Assembly (NCBI RefSeq): GCF_002021815.1
Contig: NZ_CP019952.1
Location: 2,139,001 to 2,203,000 of the forward strand
DNA: 64,000 nt
Direction: 5' to 3'
DNA from: Pseudomonas parafulva
GTDB taxonomy: Bacteria > Pseudomonadota > Gammaproteobacteria > Pseudomonadales > Pseudomonadaceae
Below are positions 45,735 to 54,962 of the stretch, piece by piece. The translations under genes and the position numbers were made by a program. Position 1 is the stretch's first letter, and the number at the start of each line of letters is the position of its first letter. The notes under the pieces were generated by a model. That model was not told the origin of the DNA and made no database searches. It saw nothing but the letters and a program-made list of their open reading frames with translations.

Positions 45735-45991
45735 CTGGCGTTGCGCAGCAGGGGCGCGGGCTGGAAGGCTTCGAGTTCGGCTTCGACCGCTTCGATGATG
45801 CGCTCGACATCGCTGGCAGCCATGATGGCCATGCAGGGGATGCCCGCTATGGCCAGCAAGGTTTCGCCCGTGCTTCTGTCGAACAGCCGCGCTACCATGC
45901 TGCGCGGCGCATCCATGTTGGCTTCGAAGCCCAGAGGATGGAAGTGCCAGCGCATGACCTGGCAGGCGTTGGGGAAGGTCATCTTGTTCAT
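45731..45991 (-). CDS. DUF1652 protein
   Basis: This 86-residue protein matches the short Pseudomonas DUF1652 family. Its sequence pattern 'PNACQVMRWHFHPLGFEANMDAPRSMVARLFDRSTGETLLAIAGIPC' has the family's MR-HFHPLGF start. Function is unknown. It is soluble, with no signal peptide. The start is ATG 45991 with a strong AAGGAGG SD seven bases upstream; a longer frame beginning at 46069 was rejected. The 3' end overlaps that of the MHYT gene by 4 bp, so the two transcripts are convergent. Confidence 0.8.
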   Translation of the reverse strand: MNKMTFPNACQVMRWHFHPLGFEANMDAPRSMVARLFDRSTGETLLAIAGIPCMAIMAASDVERIIEAVEAELEAFQPAPLLRNAS

Positions 45992-46073
45992 CCGAGCCTC
46001 CTTGTACGTGACTGAAAGCTGGTGAAGGGCGGCCGCGTACTGTGGCTGCCGGGAAAGTAACCATAGCACCTGG

Positions 46074-46280
46074 TTGACGGCATTCTCACTTGCAAATGTG
46101 ACAAATGTTGCAGGGCATGATCTGCAATACAGCGCAGAGGACTTTCAGAAGCAGGTCAAGGCGCATCTTCACATTTTGCCCCCCCTGGCGAGCGCACCGA
46201 GCGCCCTGATCCAGGCCCGGCGTGGGTACGCGCGACGGGCTCTTGGAACCTATAAGGCCGAGTACGGCTTGAATTCGTGA
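46074..46280 (+). CDS. possible small protein, weak evidence
   Basis: A 68-codon frame begins with TTG at 46074 and contains no internal ATG; a GTG is at codon 9. The translation looks protein-like in the second half ('AEDFQKQVKAHLHILPPLASAPSALIQARRGYARRALGTYKAEYG'), but there is no SD and I recognise no family. Direct repeats AAATGT at 46093-46110, inside its first codons, may instead be regulatory. The frame may be chance. Confidence 0.25.
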   Translation: MTAFSLANVTNVAGHDLQYSAEDFQKQVKAHLHILPPLASAPSALIQARRGYARRALGTYKAEYGLNS

Positions 46281-46298
46281 AATCCGACCGGCGGACGG

Positions 46299-46946
46299 TC
46301 ACCCAAGCAATCCAGCCGCAATATTGATGGTGAAACCGAGGATGGCGGTGTTGAACACGAACCCCACGAGCGAGTGGGCCAGTACCACCCGCCGCATCGC
46401 TCTACCGGCTACACCCACGTCGGATGTCTGAACGGCCACGCTGATGGTGAACGACACGTAGTGAAAGTCCCAGTAGTCCGGCTGGGTTTCTCCATCGGCG
46501 TAGCGTAAAGGCGGCGCCGTGGCCGTCTCTGCATAGAACAGCCGCGCATAGTGCAGGCTGAAGATGCAGCCGATCAGCAGCCAGGAGCCTGCGACGGTGA
46601 ACCCGGTGTACAAGTAGTGAGCCGTCAATGCGCTGCCATGCAGCCCGCGGCTGGACACCAGCTGCAGTGTCACGGCAACCAGGCTGGCGATTGCCGCGAT
46701 GCAGACGGTAAGCAGCACCAGGCCTGCGTTTTCGTCTTCGCTGTGGGCCACCCTGCGAACCTTTGCAGGGCTTGCGGTGCAGCTGAGCCAGAGTACCAGC
46801 ATCAGGTACAACCAAACGCCAATGTTCCAACCCGCCAGCAGGCGTTGCACAGGGTCAGTGACAGGGACCAGCCAGGCGCCCAGCAACCCTACGCCTATGG
46901 CCAGGCTCAATCTAGGATGGGTGCGTGTTAGACGATAGAAAGCCAT
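46299..46946 (-). CDS. DUF1345 membrane protein
   Basis: This 215-residue protein has five or six hydrophobic segments. '[29 protein letters not shown]' and '[56 protein letters not shown]' match DUF1345, with conserved H, D and YxD-type residues near the membrane. Function is unknown; a channel-like role has been guessed for the family because the C-terminal part resembles ion-channel pore helices. The gene faces a weak small frame and is divergent from pgm. Confidence 0.82.
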   Translation of the reverse strand: MAFYRLTRTHPRLSLAIGVGLLGAWLVPVTDPVQRLLAGWNIGVWLYLMLVLWLSCTASPAKVRRVAHSEDENAGLVLLTVCIAAIASLVAVTLQLVSSRGLHGSALTAHYLYTGFTVAGSWLLIGCIFSLHYARLFYAETATAPPLRYADGETQPDYWDFHYVSFTISVAVQTSDVGVAGRAMRRVVLAHSLVGFVFNTAILGFTINIAAGLLG

Positions 46947-47175
46947 GGTGCCTCACAGCAGGGGTGTGCTTGACAAGGTTTTTGACCGCTCGGCGTGTGC
47001 CAAGATCCGCATGGGCAGGGCCTCGATACGCTCCCTGGGCAGCGACAGCGGTAGGCATCGAATTGCCCTTGAGCGATACCCACGGTTTCTTTCGTGCACT
47101 GCATCGCGCGCACTTGCAACTCTCAGTACACTGCACGCTCTAACCCCCACATTTCGCTGAACTCGAGGTTAATGC

Positions 47176-48813
47176 ATGACGCTCAGTCCTTTGGCAGGCA
47201 AGCCGGCTCCAGCCAGCGTGCTGGTCGATATTCCCCGCCTACTCACGGCCTACTACACCGGCCGGCCGGATGCTGGCGTGGCGAGCCAGCGTGTCGCCTT
47301 CGGCACATCGGGGCACCGGGGTACTTCGCTCGAGTTGAGCTTCAACGAACACCATGTGCTGGCCATCACCCAGGCCATCTGCCTGTACCGCCAGGAAAAG
47401 GGCATCGATGGCCCGCTGTTCGTCGGTGCTGATACCCATGCGCTGTCGGCGCCTGCCGCGGCGAGTGCATTGGAAGTGCTGGCTGCCAACGGTGTACAGG
47501 TGATGTTGTCCAAGGACGACGAATACACCCCGACGCCGGCGGTGTCCCACGCCATCCTCTGCTACAACCGTGGGCGCCAGGACGGCCTGGCCGACGGCGT
47601 GGTGATCACGCCCTCGCACAACCCGCCGCAAAGTGGTGGCTTCAAGTACAACCCGCCCAACGGCGGCCCGGCCGACAGCGACGTCACCAAGTGGATCGAA
47701 GCCAAGGCCAACGAATTGCTGGCAGCCGGGCTGGCGGGGGTCAAGCGCATCGACCACGCCCAGGCCCTGCAGGCCCCTACCACCCATCGTCACGACTACA
47801 TCAGCCACTATGTGGCAGACCTGGAAAACGTCATCGACTTCGAGGTCATCCGTGCAGCCAAGCTGCGCTTGGGCGTGGACCCGCTGGGTGGGGCAGGGGT
47901 GCGCTACTGGTCGGCCATTGCCCAGCACTATCAACTGGACCTGGAAGTGGTGAACACCGAGGTCGACCCGACGTTCCGCTTCATGAGCGTCGACTGGGAT
48001 GGCCAGATTCGCATGGACCCTTCGTCACCCTACGCCATGCAGGGCTTGATCGGCCTGCGCGAGCGCTTCGACGTGGCCTTTGCCTGCGACCCGGACCATG
48101 ATCGCCATGGCATCGTCACGCCCGACGGCTTGCTGCAACCTAACAATTACCTGGCCGTTGCCATCGACTACCTGTACCGCAACCGTCCACAGTGGCGCAC
48201 TGACGCGGCCGTCGGCAAGACGGTCGTGTCCAGCGGCCTGATCGATCGGGTGACCAAACAGTTGGGCCGCGAGCTGTACGAAGTACCCGTGGGCTTCAAG
48301 TTCTTCGCCCAAGGCCTGTTCGACGGCTCGCTGGGCTTTGGTGGCGAAGAAAGTGCGGGCGCCTCGTTCCTGCGCCGCGACGGCTCGGTATGGGCAACCG
48401 ACAAGGATGGCCTCATCCCGGCCTTGCTGGCTGCGGAGATGACCGCTCGGACGGGACGTAACCCGAGCCAGGCGTACGCCGAGCTGACCCAGGCGCTGGG
48501 CAAGCCGTTCGCTACCCGCGTCGAGGCCAAGGCTGATGCCCGCCAGAAAGGGTTGTTGAGCAAGCTTGCGCCTGAGCAGGTGACCTCTACCGAGCTTGCT
48601 GGAGAGCCGATCCTGCAGATCCTGAGCCACGCGCCGGGTAATGGGCAGGCGATCGGTGGTCTTAAGGTCATCACCGCCAATGGCTGGTTCGCGGCCCGCC
48701 CGTCTGGCACCGAGGACATCTACAAGATCTACGCGGAAAGTTTTGTCGACGAAGCCCACTTGCAACGATTGGTTCAGGAAGCCCAGGTGCTGGTAGATGC
48801 GGCCATTGCGTAA
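47176..48813 (+). CDS. pgm: phosphoglucomutase (alpha-D-glucose phosphate-specific)
   Basis: The 545-residue enzyme interconverts glucose-1-phosphate and glucose-6-phosphate, feeding glycogen, trehalose and polysaccharide synthesis. The catalytic phosphoserine Ser147 lies in '[18 protein letters not shown]'. The metal-binding loop 'CDPDHDRHG' is at 304-312, the sugar-binding '[10 protein letters not shown]' and the phosphate-binding '[14 protein letters not shown]' loop near the C-terminus are intact. It matches the long alpha-PGM (Pgm) family rather than the bifunctional AlgC type. SD GAGG precedes ATG 47176. It is a single gene; a long inverted repeat follows the stop. Confidence 0.95.
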   Translation: MTLSPLAGKPAPASVLVDIPRLLTAYYTGRPDAGVASQRVAFGTSGHRGTSLELSFNEHHVLAITQAICLYRQEKGIDGPLFVGADTHALSAPAAASALEVLAANGVQVMLSKDDEYTPTPAVSHAILCYNRGRQDGLADGVVITPSHNPPQSGGFKYNPPNGGPADSDVTKWIEAKANELLAAGLAGVKRIDHAQALQAPTTHRHDYISHYVADLENVIDFEVIRAAKLRLGVDPLGGAGVRYWSAIAQHYQLDLEVVNTEVDPTFRFMSVDWDGQIRMDPSSPYAMQGLIGLRERFDVAFACDPDHDRHGIVTPDGLLQPNNYLAVAIDYLYRNRPQWRTDAAVGKTVVSSGLIDRVTKQLGRELYEVPVGFKFFAQGLFDGSLGFGGEESAGASFLRRDGSVWATDKDGLIPALLAAEMTARTGRNPSQAYAELTQALGKPFATRVEAKADARQKGLLSKLAPEQVTSTELAGEPILQILSHAPGNGQAIGGLKVITANGWFAARPSGTEDIYKIYAESFVDEAHLQRLVQEAQVLVDAAIA

Positions 48814-48832
48814 GCCGTGATAAAGGGCTTGG

Positions 48833-48883
48833 CCCTGCGATGAGATGTAAATTAGAATTAATCCTATTTACACCATCGCAGGG
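48833..48883 (+). promoter_or_regulatory. long two-part inverted repeat overlapping the ECF sigma ribosome-binding site
   Basis: Outer arms CCCTGCGATG (48833-48842) and CATCGCAGGG (48874-48883) are perfect complements. Inside them GTAAAT (48847-48852) and ATTTAC (48866-48871) pair around a 13-base AT-rich loop. The downstream arm contains the AGGGA Shine-Dalgarno of the sigma gene, eight bases before its ATG. A weak match (10 of 19 by eye) to the Fur box lies at 48847-48865. It could be a Fur-type operator, a translation-blocking leader, or the pgm terminator. Confidence 0.6.
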
Positions 48884-48891
48884 ACTTGTCC

Positions 48892-49404
48892 ATGTTCGAA
48901 GCCGCGCCGCCGCCCACGCAAAGCTTCCCTGACCTTTACCGGGAGCACCGCGGCTGGCTCGAAGGCTGGCTACGACGGCGCATGGGCAATGCCTGGGATG
49001 CGGCCGACCTAAGTCAGGATACCTTCCTTCGCGTGATGGCCAGCGCCCAGCCGTTGACCGACATCCGCGAGCCACGCGCCTACCTGCTGACGGTCGGCAA
49101 GCGACTTCTAAGCAACCTTCACCAACGCCGCAGCCTCGAGAAAGCCTACCTTGAGGCCCTGGTGCACCTGCCTGAACAGCACGCGCCTTCGCCCGAACAG
49201 CGCTGGTTGTTGCTTGAAACGCTGCAAGCGCTCGATCAATTGCTGGACGGTTTGAAGCCGGTCGTGCGCAAGGCTTTTCTGCTAAGCCAGCTCGAAGGGC
49301 TGAGCTACGCCGAAATCGCCAGCCGGCTTGGTGTTTGTGAGCGTTCGGTCAAGCGCTACATGGCGCAGGCCTACGAGCACTGCCTGTTGGCCGAACTTCA
49401 GTGA
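48892..49404 (+). CDS. ECF RNA polymerase sigma factor, FecI/iron-starvation type
   Basis: The 170-residue protein is a group IV sigma factor. Region 2 reads 'DLYREHRGWLEGWLRRRMGNAWDAADLSQDTFLRVM' with the FecI-type 'AADLSQDTFLRV' helix. Region 4 ends 'LEGLSYAEIASRLGVCERSVKRYMAQAYEHC', an intact helix-turn-helix. With the downstream FecR and TonB receptor genes it forms a cell-surface-signalling module that directs transcription of the receptor when its ferric ligand is bound. The start is ATG 48892 with AGGGA eight bases upstream, inside the inverted repeat. Stop and the next start overlap (GTGA). Confidence 0.92.
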   Translation: MFEAAPPPTQSFPDLYREHRGWLEGWLRRRMGNAWDAADLSQDTFLRVMASAQPLTDIREPRAYLLTVGKRLLSNLHQRRSLEKAYLEALVHLPEQHAPSPEQRWLLLETLQALDQLLDGLKPVVRKAFLLSQLEGLSYAEIASRLGVCERSVKRYMAQAYEHCLLAELQ

Positions 49405-50357
49405 GCCCACCTGTGCACCAACGCGAGGCGTTGCGCGAGGCCGCCCAGTGGCTGGCGCTCATCGATTCAGGCGATACCCGCGAGGCGGACTTGACCGGGC
49501 TTGAGCAGTGGCGGGGGCAAAGCGCTGTGCATGAGGCTGCCTGGCAGCAGGCGCTGCGCTTGCGTGAGCGCTTTACCGGGTTGCCTGCCAGTTTGGCCAT
49601 GGCCACCCTTGACCGTCCCGATCACGGCCGACGTGCCGCGCTTGTTCAAATGCTCGGTTTGGCAGCGCTGGTGCCTACGGCTTGGTGGTTGAGCCGCGAA
49701 TTGCCCCTTGAGGCCTGGGCTGCTGATCTGCGTACGGGTGTGGGTGAACGGCGGCTCATGACGCTGGGGGATGGCACTAAGGTGCAGTTGAACACCGACA
49801 GCGCTGTCGACGTGGACGCTGCCAATCATAGACTGTGGTTGCGACGCGGCGAAGTTTCAGTCGACACGCCTGGCCTTCAACCCCTGACCATCCAGGTGCC
49901 TTCAGGTCAGGTGACAGTGGGTGGTGCAACCCTTGGCCCGGGGCAGGTGTGCATCCGCCTGGTCGAACCAGGGTGTCAGGTTGCAGTTGTCCAGGGCCGG
50001 GCAGACGTTCAGCCGCTGAAGGGTGATCGCCTGCGCCTCACCGCCGGCCAGCAAGCTGCCGTTCTGGCGTCAGGTCTGCGAAATGTCGGTCCTCTTCACG
50101 CTTGGCGACTGGGGTGGCGAGATGGCGTGTTGCGCCTGGACGATCAACGTCTAGGCGACCTGCTGGTGGAGTTGAGCCGCTATCGCCCAGGCGTGCTGCG
50201 CTGGGATCCGGCGTTGGACAGGCTCAGGGTGACCGGCACCTTCCGCCTGGATGACACCGACCGGGTATTGGCGCTGCTCGCCGCGAGCCTGCCGGTGCAG
50301 GTGGTGGCCCGTACCCGCTATTGGATCACGCTGGTGCCGCGAGCAACGACTGCCTGA
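49401..50357 (+). CDS. FecR family anti-sigma factor
   Basis: This 318-residue regulator starts at GTG 49401, overlapping the sigma stop (GTGA). An N-terminal DUF4880 cytoplasmic domain (residues 8-55) would bind the sigma factor. A membrane helix at about 82-95 ('MLGLAALVPTAWWL') follows, then the periplasmic FecR domain (about 105-200, with 'RRLMTLGDGTKVQLNTDSAVDV' and 'LWLRRGEVSVDTPG'), and a C-terminal STN-like segment from about 225 that would contact the receptor. The signal passes from receptor to FecR to sigma factor. Length is normal for the family. Confidence 0.9.
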   Translation: MSPPVHQREALREAAQWLALIDSGDTREADLTGLEQWRGQSAVHEAAWQQALRLRERFTGLPASLAMATLDRPDHGRRAALVQMLGLAALVPTAWWLSRELPLEAWAADLRTGVGERRLMTLGDGTKVQLNTDSAVDVDAANHRLWLRRGEVSVDTPGLQPLTIQVPSGQVTVGGATLGPGQVCIRLVEPGCQVAVVQGRADVQPLKGDRLRLTAGQQAAVLASGLRNVGPLHAWRLGWRDGVLRLDDQRLGDLLVELSRYRPGVLRWDPALDRLRVTGTFRLDDTDRVLALLAASLPVQVVARTRYWITLVPRATTA

Positions 50358-50474
50358 GGCTCGAACCCGAGCGCTGCGTTGCGGCGCATTGCACGTGATA
50401 TCAACGCGATGCTGTCCCCTTTTTCGTGCTCGCCTGTCATTACCCGTAGAACACCATAAAGGGGAGCCTCATCG

Positions 50475-52880
50475 ATGCCTGCAGTAAAGTCCATTCACCT
50501 GCGCCCATGGGTGCGCGCAGCTCGCCCATTGTTCGCCATGAGCCTGCTACTGGGCACCCCCGCCTGGGCCGACGAGCCAGCCCGGCGCACGTACCAAGTG
50601 CCAGCGGCGAGCCTGGGGGCGGCCTTGACCCGCTTCGCCGATCAAGCAGGGGTCAGCTTGTCGCTGGACCCGGCGCTGGTCAAGGGCCTGCGTAGTGAAG
50701 GGCTGGCCGGCCAGTACAGCGTCGATGAAGGCTTCAGGCAATTACTACGCGGCAGCGGTCTGCAATGGGTATCTGTGGGCCACGATGCCTTTACGCTCGT
50801 GCCGTCGCCGCAGCAAGGGGGCGCGCTGGAAATAGCCCCTACCAGCATCGTCGGCGGCCCACCGACCACCGACGAGGCGCTCCCTTATGCAGGCGGTCAG
50901 GTCGCTCGCCAGGGCGCACAAGGCTTGCTGGGTGCGCGCGATTTCATGGAAACGCCGTTCAGCATCACCAGCTACACCAGCGATCTGGTGAAGAACCAAC
51001 AGGCGCGCACCCTGAGCGAACTGGTCGCCAGTGACCCTTCGGTTCGTGCCACCAACCCGGCCGGTGGGCGTTTCGAGCAGTTCACCATTCGCGGTTTCAG
51101 CTTGTATAACAGTGATGTGTCCTACAACGGCCTCTATGGCTTGCTGCCTACCTACTCGATCGATATGGAGATGGCCGAACGGGTCGACATCATCAAGGGC
51201 CCTAGCCAACTGATCAACGGCATCGCACCACGGGGCAGCGTCGGCGGCGGCATCAACATCCAACCCAAACGCGCCGGTGACACGCCGATCACCGAGTTCA
51301 CCGGCAGCTACGCCTCGGCGGGCCAGGTAGGCGGGGCCGTTGACGTAGGGCGAAGGTTCGGCGACCAGCAGCAGTTCGGCATGCGTCTGAATGCGGTGAA
51401 ACAGTCCGGCGATACCGAGTGGGACCACCAGCAAGTGGACCGCGAAATGGCCGTGCTGGGGCTGGATTTTCGCGGCGAACGCCTGCGGCTTTCGGCCGAC
51501 CTCGGGCATACCGAGCGTGATACAGATGCCCCCCAGGAACGTGTGCTGGTTGGGCCCCGCGCCCAGGTACCGCGTGCTGGCGGTGTGCACCGCAACTACG
51601 CCCAGGCGTGGAGCAAGGCGCGCACCAACGATACCTTCGGGGCAGTGCACGCCGAATATGATCTCAGCGATTCTGTGCTGGCCTATGGCGCAGTGGGTGC
51701 CAGGGAGAGCCGGCACGATTTCCTGCGCCATAACGTTTCTCTGGTTAACAATGCTGGCGACTTCACCATCCAGCCCCGCGATTTCAGCAGGGATGAATCG
51801 GTGCGCACCGCCTTGGCAGGCTTGAGAACCTGGTTACACACTGGGACGGTCAGCCACGAGGTCAACCTGGCTGCAACGTATTACTACATGGACTTCACCA
51901 ATGGGGGGGCTCGTTACGCTTCCTCACCCGGCAACCTCTACCATCCTACGGCTACGCCGACGCCAGGTACCCCAACGCGGCTCGATTCGAAGGATTACAC
52001 CGAGAACCGGTTCTCCGGGTTGGCGTTGTCCGACACCCTCGGCTTTTTCGATGACCGATTGCTGTTGACCCTAGGGCTGCGCTGGCAGCGGGTGCAGGTG
52101 GACGATTGGAGTGATGGGGTCAAAGGCGATACGGCGTATGACGAGAAGAAGGTCTCGCCCTCCGGTGGCGTGCTGTACAAGGTCACGGACGAGCTGTCGG
52201 TGTATGCCAACTACATGGAGGGCTTGAGCCAAGGCAAGATCGCACCGTCCACGTCGATCAACGAGGATCAGATATTCCCACCTTTCACCAGCCGCCAGGT
52301 GGAAGTGGGTGCCAAGTATGACCTGGGCAAAGTGGCGTTTACGGCCAGCGCCTTCAGAATCCGTCAGCCTGCCTATGAAACCAACCCCGGCTCCCGGGTC
52401 TTCGGCCCCAATGGCAAGCGCAACAACCGCGGTGTGGAGCTGAACGTGTTCGGTGAACCCACCACAGGGGTGCGTGTGCTGGGCGGGGTGATGTATATCG
52501 ACAGCGAGCTGACCGATACCGTCGGAGGTGCCTACGATGGCAACCGTGCGCCTGCAACGCCCGCGTACAACGTCAACCTGGGTGCCGAATGGGATGTGCC
52601 GGGTGTGCAGGGGCTGACCCTGACGGCACGTGGCACGCACTCGAGCTCCCAGTACCTGGACCAGAACAACAGCAAGAAAATCGACGGCTGGGAGCGCTAT
52701 GACGTGGGGGCACGGTATGCGTTCAAGCTGGACGACACGCAGGTGACCCTACGCGCCAGCGTCGAAAACGTACTCGATGATCGTTACTGGAGCTCAGCAG
52801 GCGCACCGGATGACGCCGAGCCGGGGCTGACCTTGTCGACACCACGCACCTACCTGCTGTCCGCCACGCTGGGTTTCTGA
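50475..52880 (+). CDS. TonB-dependent siderophore receptor with STN signalling domain
   Basis: The 801-residue outer-membrane receptor has a signal peptide (1-32, ending AWADE), then an STN signalling domain at about residues 40-112 ('QVPAASLGAALTRFADQAGVSLSLDPALVKGLRSEGLAGQYSVDEGF'). A plug domain ('FMETPFSITSYTSDLVKNQQARTLSELVASDPSVRATNP' to about 270) follows, then the 22-strand barrel ending in a C-terminal phenylalanine ('LLSATLGF'). It resembles the ferrichrome/hydroxamate (FhuA, FoxA, FiuA) branch by eye. The ligand is not determined. The STN domain shows it signals to the FecR just upstream. SD GGGGAG precedes the ATG. Confidence 0.93.
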   Translation: MPAVKSIHLRPWVRAARPLFAMSLLLGTPAWADEPARRTYQVPAASLGAALTRFADQAGVSLSLDPALVKGLRSEGLAGQYSVDEGFRQLLRGSGLQWVSVGHDAFTLVPSPQQGGALEIAPTSIVGGPPTTDEALPYAGGQVARQGAQGLLGARDFMETPFSITSYTSDLVKNQQARTLSELVASDPSVRATNPAGGRFEQFTIRGFSLYNSDVSYNGLYGLLPTYSIDMEMAERVDIIKGPSQLINGIAPRGSVGGGINIQPKRAGDTPITEFTGSYASAGQVGGAVDVGRRFGDQQQFGMRLNAVKQSGDTEWDHQQVDREMAVLGLDFRGERLRLSADLGHTERDTDAPQERVLVGPRAQVPRAGGVHRNYAQAWSKARTNDTFGAVHAEYDLSDSVLAYGAVGARESRHDFLRHNVSLVNNAGDFTIQPRDFSRDESVRTALAGLRTWLHTGTVSHEVNLAATYYYMDFTNGGARYASSPGNLYHPTATPTPGTPTRLDSKDYTENRFSGLALSDTLGFFDDRLLLTLGLRWQRVQVDDWSDGVKGDTAYDEKKVSPSGGVLYKVTDELSVYANYMEGLSQGKIAPSTSINEDQIFPPFTSRQVEVGAKYDLGKVAFTASAFRIRQPAYETNPGSRVFGPNGKRNNRGVELNVFGEPTTGVRVLGGVMYIDSELTDTVGGAYDGNRAPATPAYNVNLGAEWDVPGVQGLTLTARGTHSSSQYLDQNNSKKIDGWERYDVGARYAFKLDDTQVTLRASVENVLDDRYWSSAGAPDDAEPGLTLSTPRTYLLSATLGF

Positions 52881-52944
52881 TCCGGCCTGCAAGAAGCCCG
52901 GGGCCAAGACTGCGGGTGTTGGCTGTCGCTGGTGAAAGCTGGCG

Positions 52945-53796
52945 CTACTGCGGCGAGCCGAACAGGGCCGTCCAGTAGATGCCGGCATCGCTCTTCGGGT
53001 CTACGGCATAGGCTGCGCCGAGCTCCCGGAAGTCGGCGCTCATCAGGATTGCGCAGTGGCCTGGGCTGTCCAGCCAGCCTTGAACCACCTTGTGCGGCGT
53101 GTCGCGCCCGGCGGCGATGTTCTCGCCAATCTGCTGGTACAGATAACCGGCAAGCTCAGCCCGGTCGCCTGGGGTGCGGCCCTCTTTGTCGATGTGATCG
53201 AAGAAATTCTGGTTGGCCATGGCCCGTGTGTGGCTGGCCGCCACCCCGGCCAGCATCGTGTTCCAGCCAAGTGCAGGGGCGGCGGCGTAGGGCTGGCCGC
53301 CGCACTGGCGGGGTTGCTGACGCGCGGCGTTGATTTCCTGGAGCATCTTTTGCCCTTCCGCTTGCCAGTCGCCCAAGCGGCCAGAGAGCAGGGGGCGAGC
53401 CAGCACAATGCGCCAGTCCCGCCCTTCCTGGCTGACGCCGATGTCGACGAACTGAGGGTCGAGCACCACTTGGCAGAAGCTTTCTTCGATGGCGTGCATG
53501 GCTGCGCGTGCATCACGGGGACCAGAGAGGCTGATCGCCTGCACATTGACCATCGGGTAACCGGCGCGGGTCATGGCCTGCTGAAGGTCACGGGTGCCTT
53601 CAGGAGACAGCGCCAGGCGAGTGTCGCTGTTAAGCGGCGGTAGTTCCAGCGAAGCTTGCTCGCCGCAGGGCTGCGCCTGGCTGCGGTATGCGTTGATCGA
53701 CGCGATCAGCTGTGCTTCTTCGCCCGTGACAGCCAGCGCCTGGGACGAAACGATCAGCCCAAGCGTGAAGGCAGCGACAGATGACAGGACGCGCAT
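52945..53796 (-). CDS. secreted CAP/SCP-domain protein
   Basis: The 283-residue protein has a signal peptide (1-22, ending QALA). Residues 165-283 form a CAP/SCP domain: 'ASHTRAMANQNFFDHIDKEGRTPGDRAELAGYLYQQIGENIAAGRDTPHKVVQGWLDSPGHCAILMSADFRELGAAYAV', with the four conserved His/Glu residues of the CAP cavity. Residues 25-155 form a second, unrecognised region with two cysteines, and 'ARAAMHAIEESFCQVVLDPQF' as a helical segment. Bacterial CAP proteins are secreted and of varied, mostly unknown function. It is convergent with the TonB receptor gene, 64 bp apart. Confidence 0.85.
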   Translation of the reverse strand: MRVLSSVAAFTLGLIVSSQALAVTGEEAQLIASINAYRSQAQPCGEQASLELPPLNSDTRLALSPEGTRDLQQAMTRAGYPMVNVQAISLSGPRDARAAMHAIEESFCQVVLDPQFVDIGVSQEGRDWRIVLARPLLSGRLGDWQAEGQKMLQEINAARQQPRQCGGQPYAAAPALGWNTMLAGVAASHTRAMANQNFFDHIDKEGRTPGDRAELAGYLYQQIGENIAAGRDTPHKVVQGWLDSPGHCAILMSADFRELGAAYAVDPKSDAGIYWTALFGSPQ

Positions 53797-54005
53797 ATGG
53801 TTCTCCCTGAGGCTGGCAGCGGCGAGTAGGCGCTGCCTATCCTACACAAGCCCGATGGTTTTGACCCGAGCTGTGCAACGCATTGAAAACGCCTGCAATC
53901 ATTGTCGGTCGTAAGGGAGAGTAGACCGCAGCCCGGGCAAAAAGTGCGGCGATGTCCAGGCCAAACGTTGGTGGTAAGCGCCTGGTGGGCCTGGACCCGA
54001 CGTGT

Positions 54006-54033
54006 ACCCAGCATGACGTGGGCCATGCTGGGT
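54006..54033 (-). terminator. hairpin after the AEC transporter gene
   Basis: A perfect 10-bp stem (ACCCAGCATG at 54006-54015, CATGCTGGGT at 54024-54033) with an 8-base loop lies 12 bp beyond the transporter stop on the minus strand. There is no T-tract on that side. Otherwise the 248-bp gap 53797-54044 holds no gene. Confidence 0.5.
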
Positions 54034-54044
54034 TTGCGCGGCGG

Positions 54045-54962
54045 TTAGCCCAGTAGCAATGAAAGGACCAGAGGAAGCGTGGCCGCCGCCATCACCGTCT
54101 GTACCGCGATGATGGTCGCCATGAGGGGCGCGTTGCCGCCCATTTGCCTGGCCATGACGTAGGAAGACGATGCCGTTGGCAGCGCCTGGAAAATCACCGC
54201 CACTACAGCGGCCTGGCCATTGAGACCGAGCAGGCGGCAGAGCCCCCATGTCGTAACTGGCATCACCAGGAACTTGAACACAGAAGCGGCTATCAATGGC
54301 TGGGCCTGATCACCGATACGTGCACCACCCAGTGCCGCACCAACGCACAGCAAGCCCAGCGGCAACGCGGCATGGCCCAGCGCGCCGAGGGTAGGTTCGA
54401 TGCCAACTGGCAGGCCCAGCCCCGTCACCCGCAACAGCATGCCCCCCGCGCACCCTAGAATCAGTGGGTTGGCGAGGATTGCCCGCAGTACCGTTAGCGG
54501 CGAGCTGTGCCGGGCGCTGAAGCGCGCGAAGACCAGCACGCAGAGCAGATTGACCAGTGGCACGATGGCTGCATTGGCCACTGCTGCCAAGGCGATACCC
54601 GCACTGCCATAGATGCCCGCGGCCAGGGTCGCGCCGATGTAGTTGTTGAACCGGATGCCACCCTGAAACAGCGAGGTGAAGTCGGCGCCGTCGTGCTGGC
54701 GAACGCCTTGATACAGCACCAGCAGCAATGCCCCGGACAGGGTCGAGAGCATCAGCACCGCGACCATGCCCAGCACCGGCACCCCGTCCAGGTTGGCAGT
54801 GGCCAGGCCATGGAGGAACAACGAGGGCAGCAGCACGTAGTAGCTCAGGCGCTCGGCACCTGGCCAGAAGCTCTGCGCGACGAAGCCACGCACCCGCAGC
54901 AGCGTGCCCAGGGCGATCAACAGGATGATCGGAAGCAGGGTGGTCAACAGCACATGCAGCAT
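54045..54962 (-). CDS. AEC family transporter (auxin efflux carrier-like)
   Basis: This 305-residue protein has about ten hydrophobic segments in the 5+5 pattern of the AEC family (Mem_trans). 'GGIRFNNYIGATLAAGIYGSAGIALAAVANAAIVPLVNLLCVL' and 'LILGCAGGMLLRVTGLGLPVGIEPTLGALGHAALPLGLLCVGAALGG' are typical, with the polar NNY and helix-breaking glycines. In bacteria the family exports or takes up organic acids such as malonate or malate. The ATG at 54962 is preferred to one 24 codons upstream, which precedes a non-membrane segment. It is 90 bp downstream of the ABC permease gene on the same strand. Confidence 0.85.
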   Translation of the reverse strand: MLHVLLTTLLPIILLIALGTLLRVRGFVAQSFWPGAERLSYYVLLPSLFLHGLATANLDGVPVLGMVAVLMLSTLSGALLLVLYQGVRQHDGADFTSLFQGGIRFNNYIGATLAAGIYGSAGIALAAVANAAIVPLVNLLCVLVFARFSARHSSPLTVLRAILANPLILGCAGGMLLRVTGLGLPVGIEPTLGALGHAALPLGLLCVGAALGGARIGDQAQPLIAASVFKFLVMPVTTWGLCRLLGLNGQAAVVAVIFQALPTASSSYVMARQMGGNAPLMATIIAVQTVMAAATLPLVLSLLLG

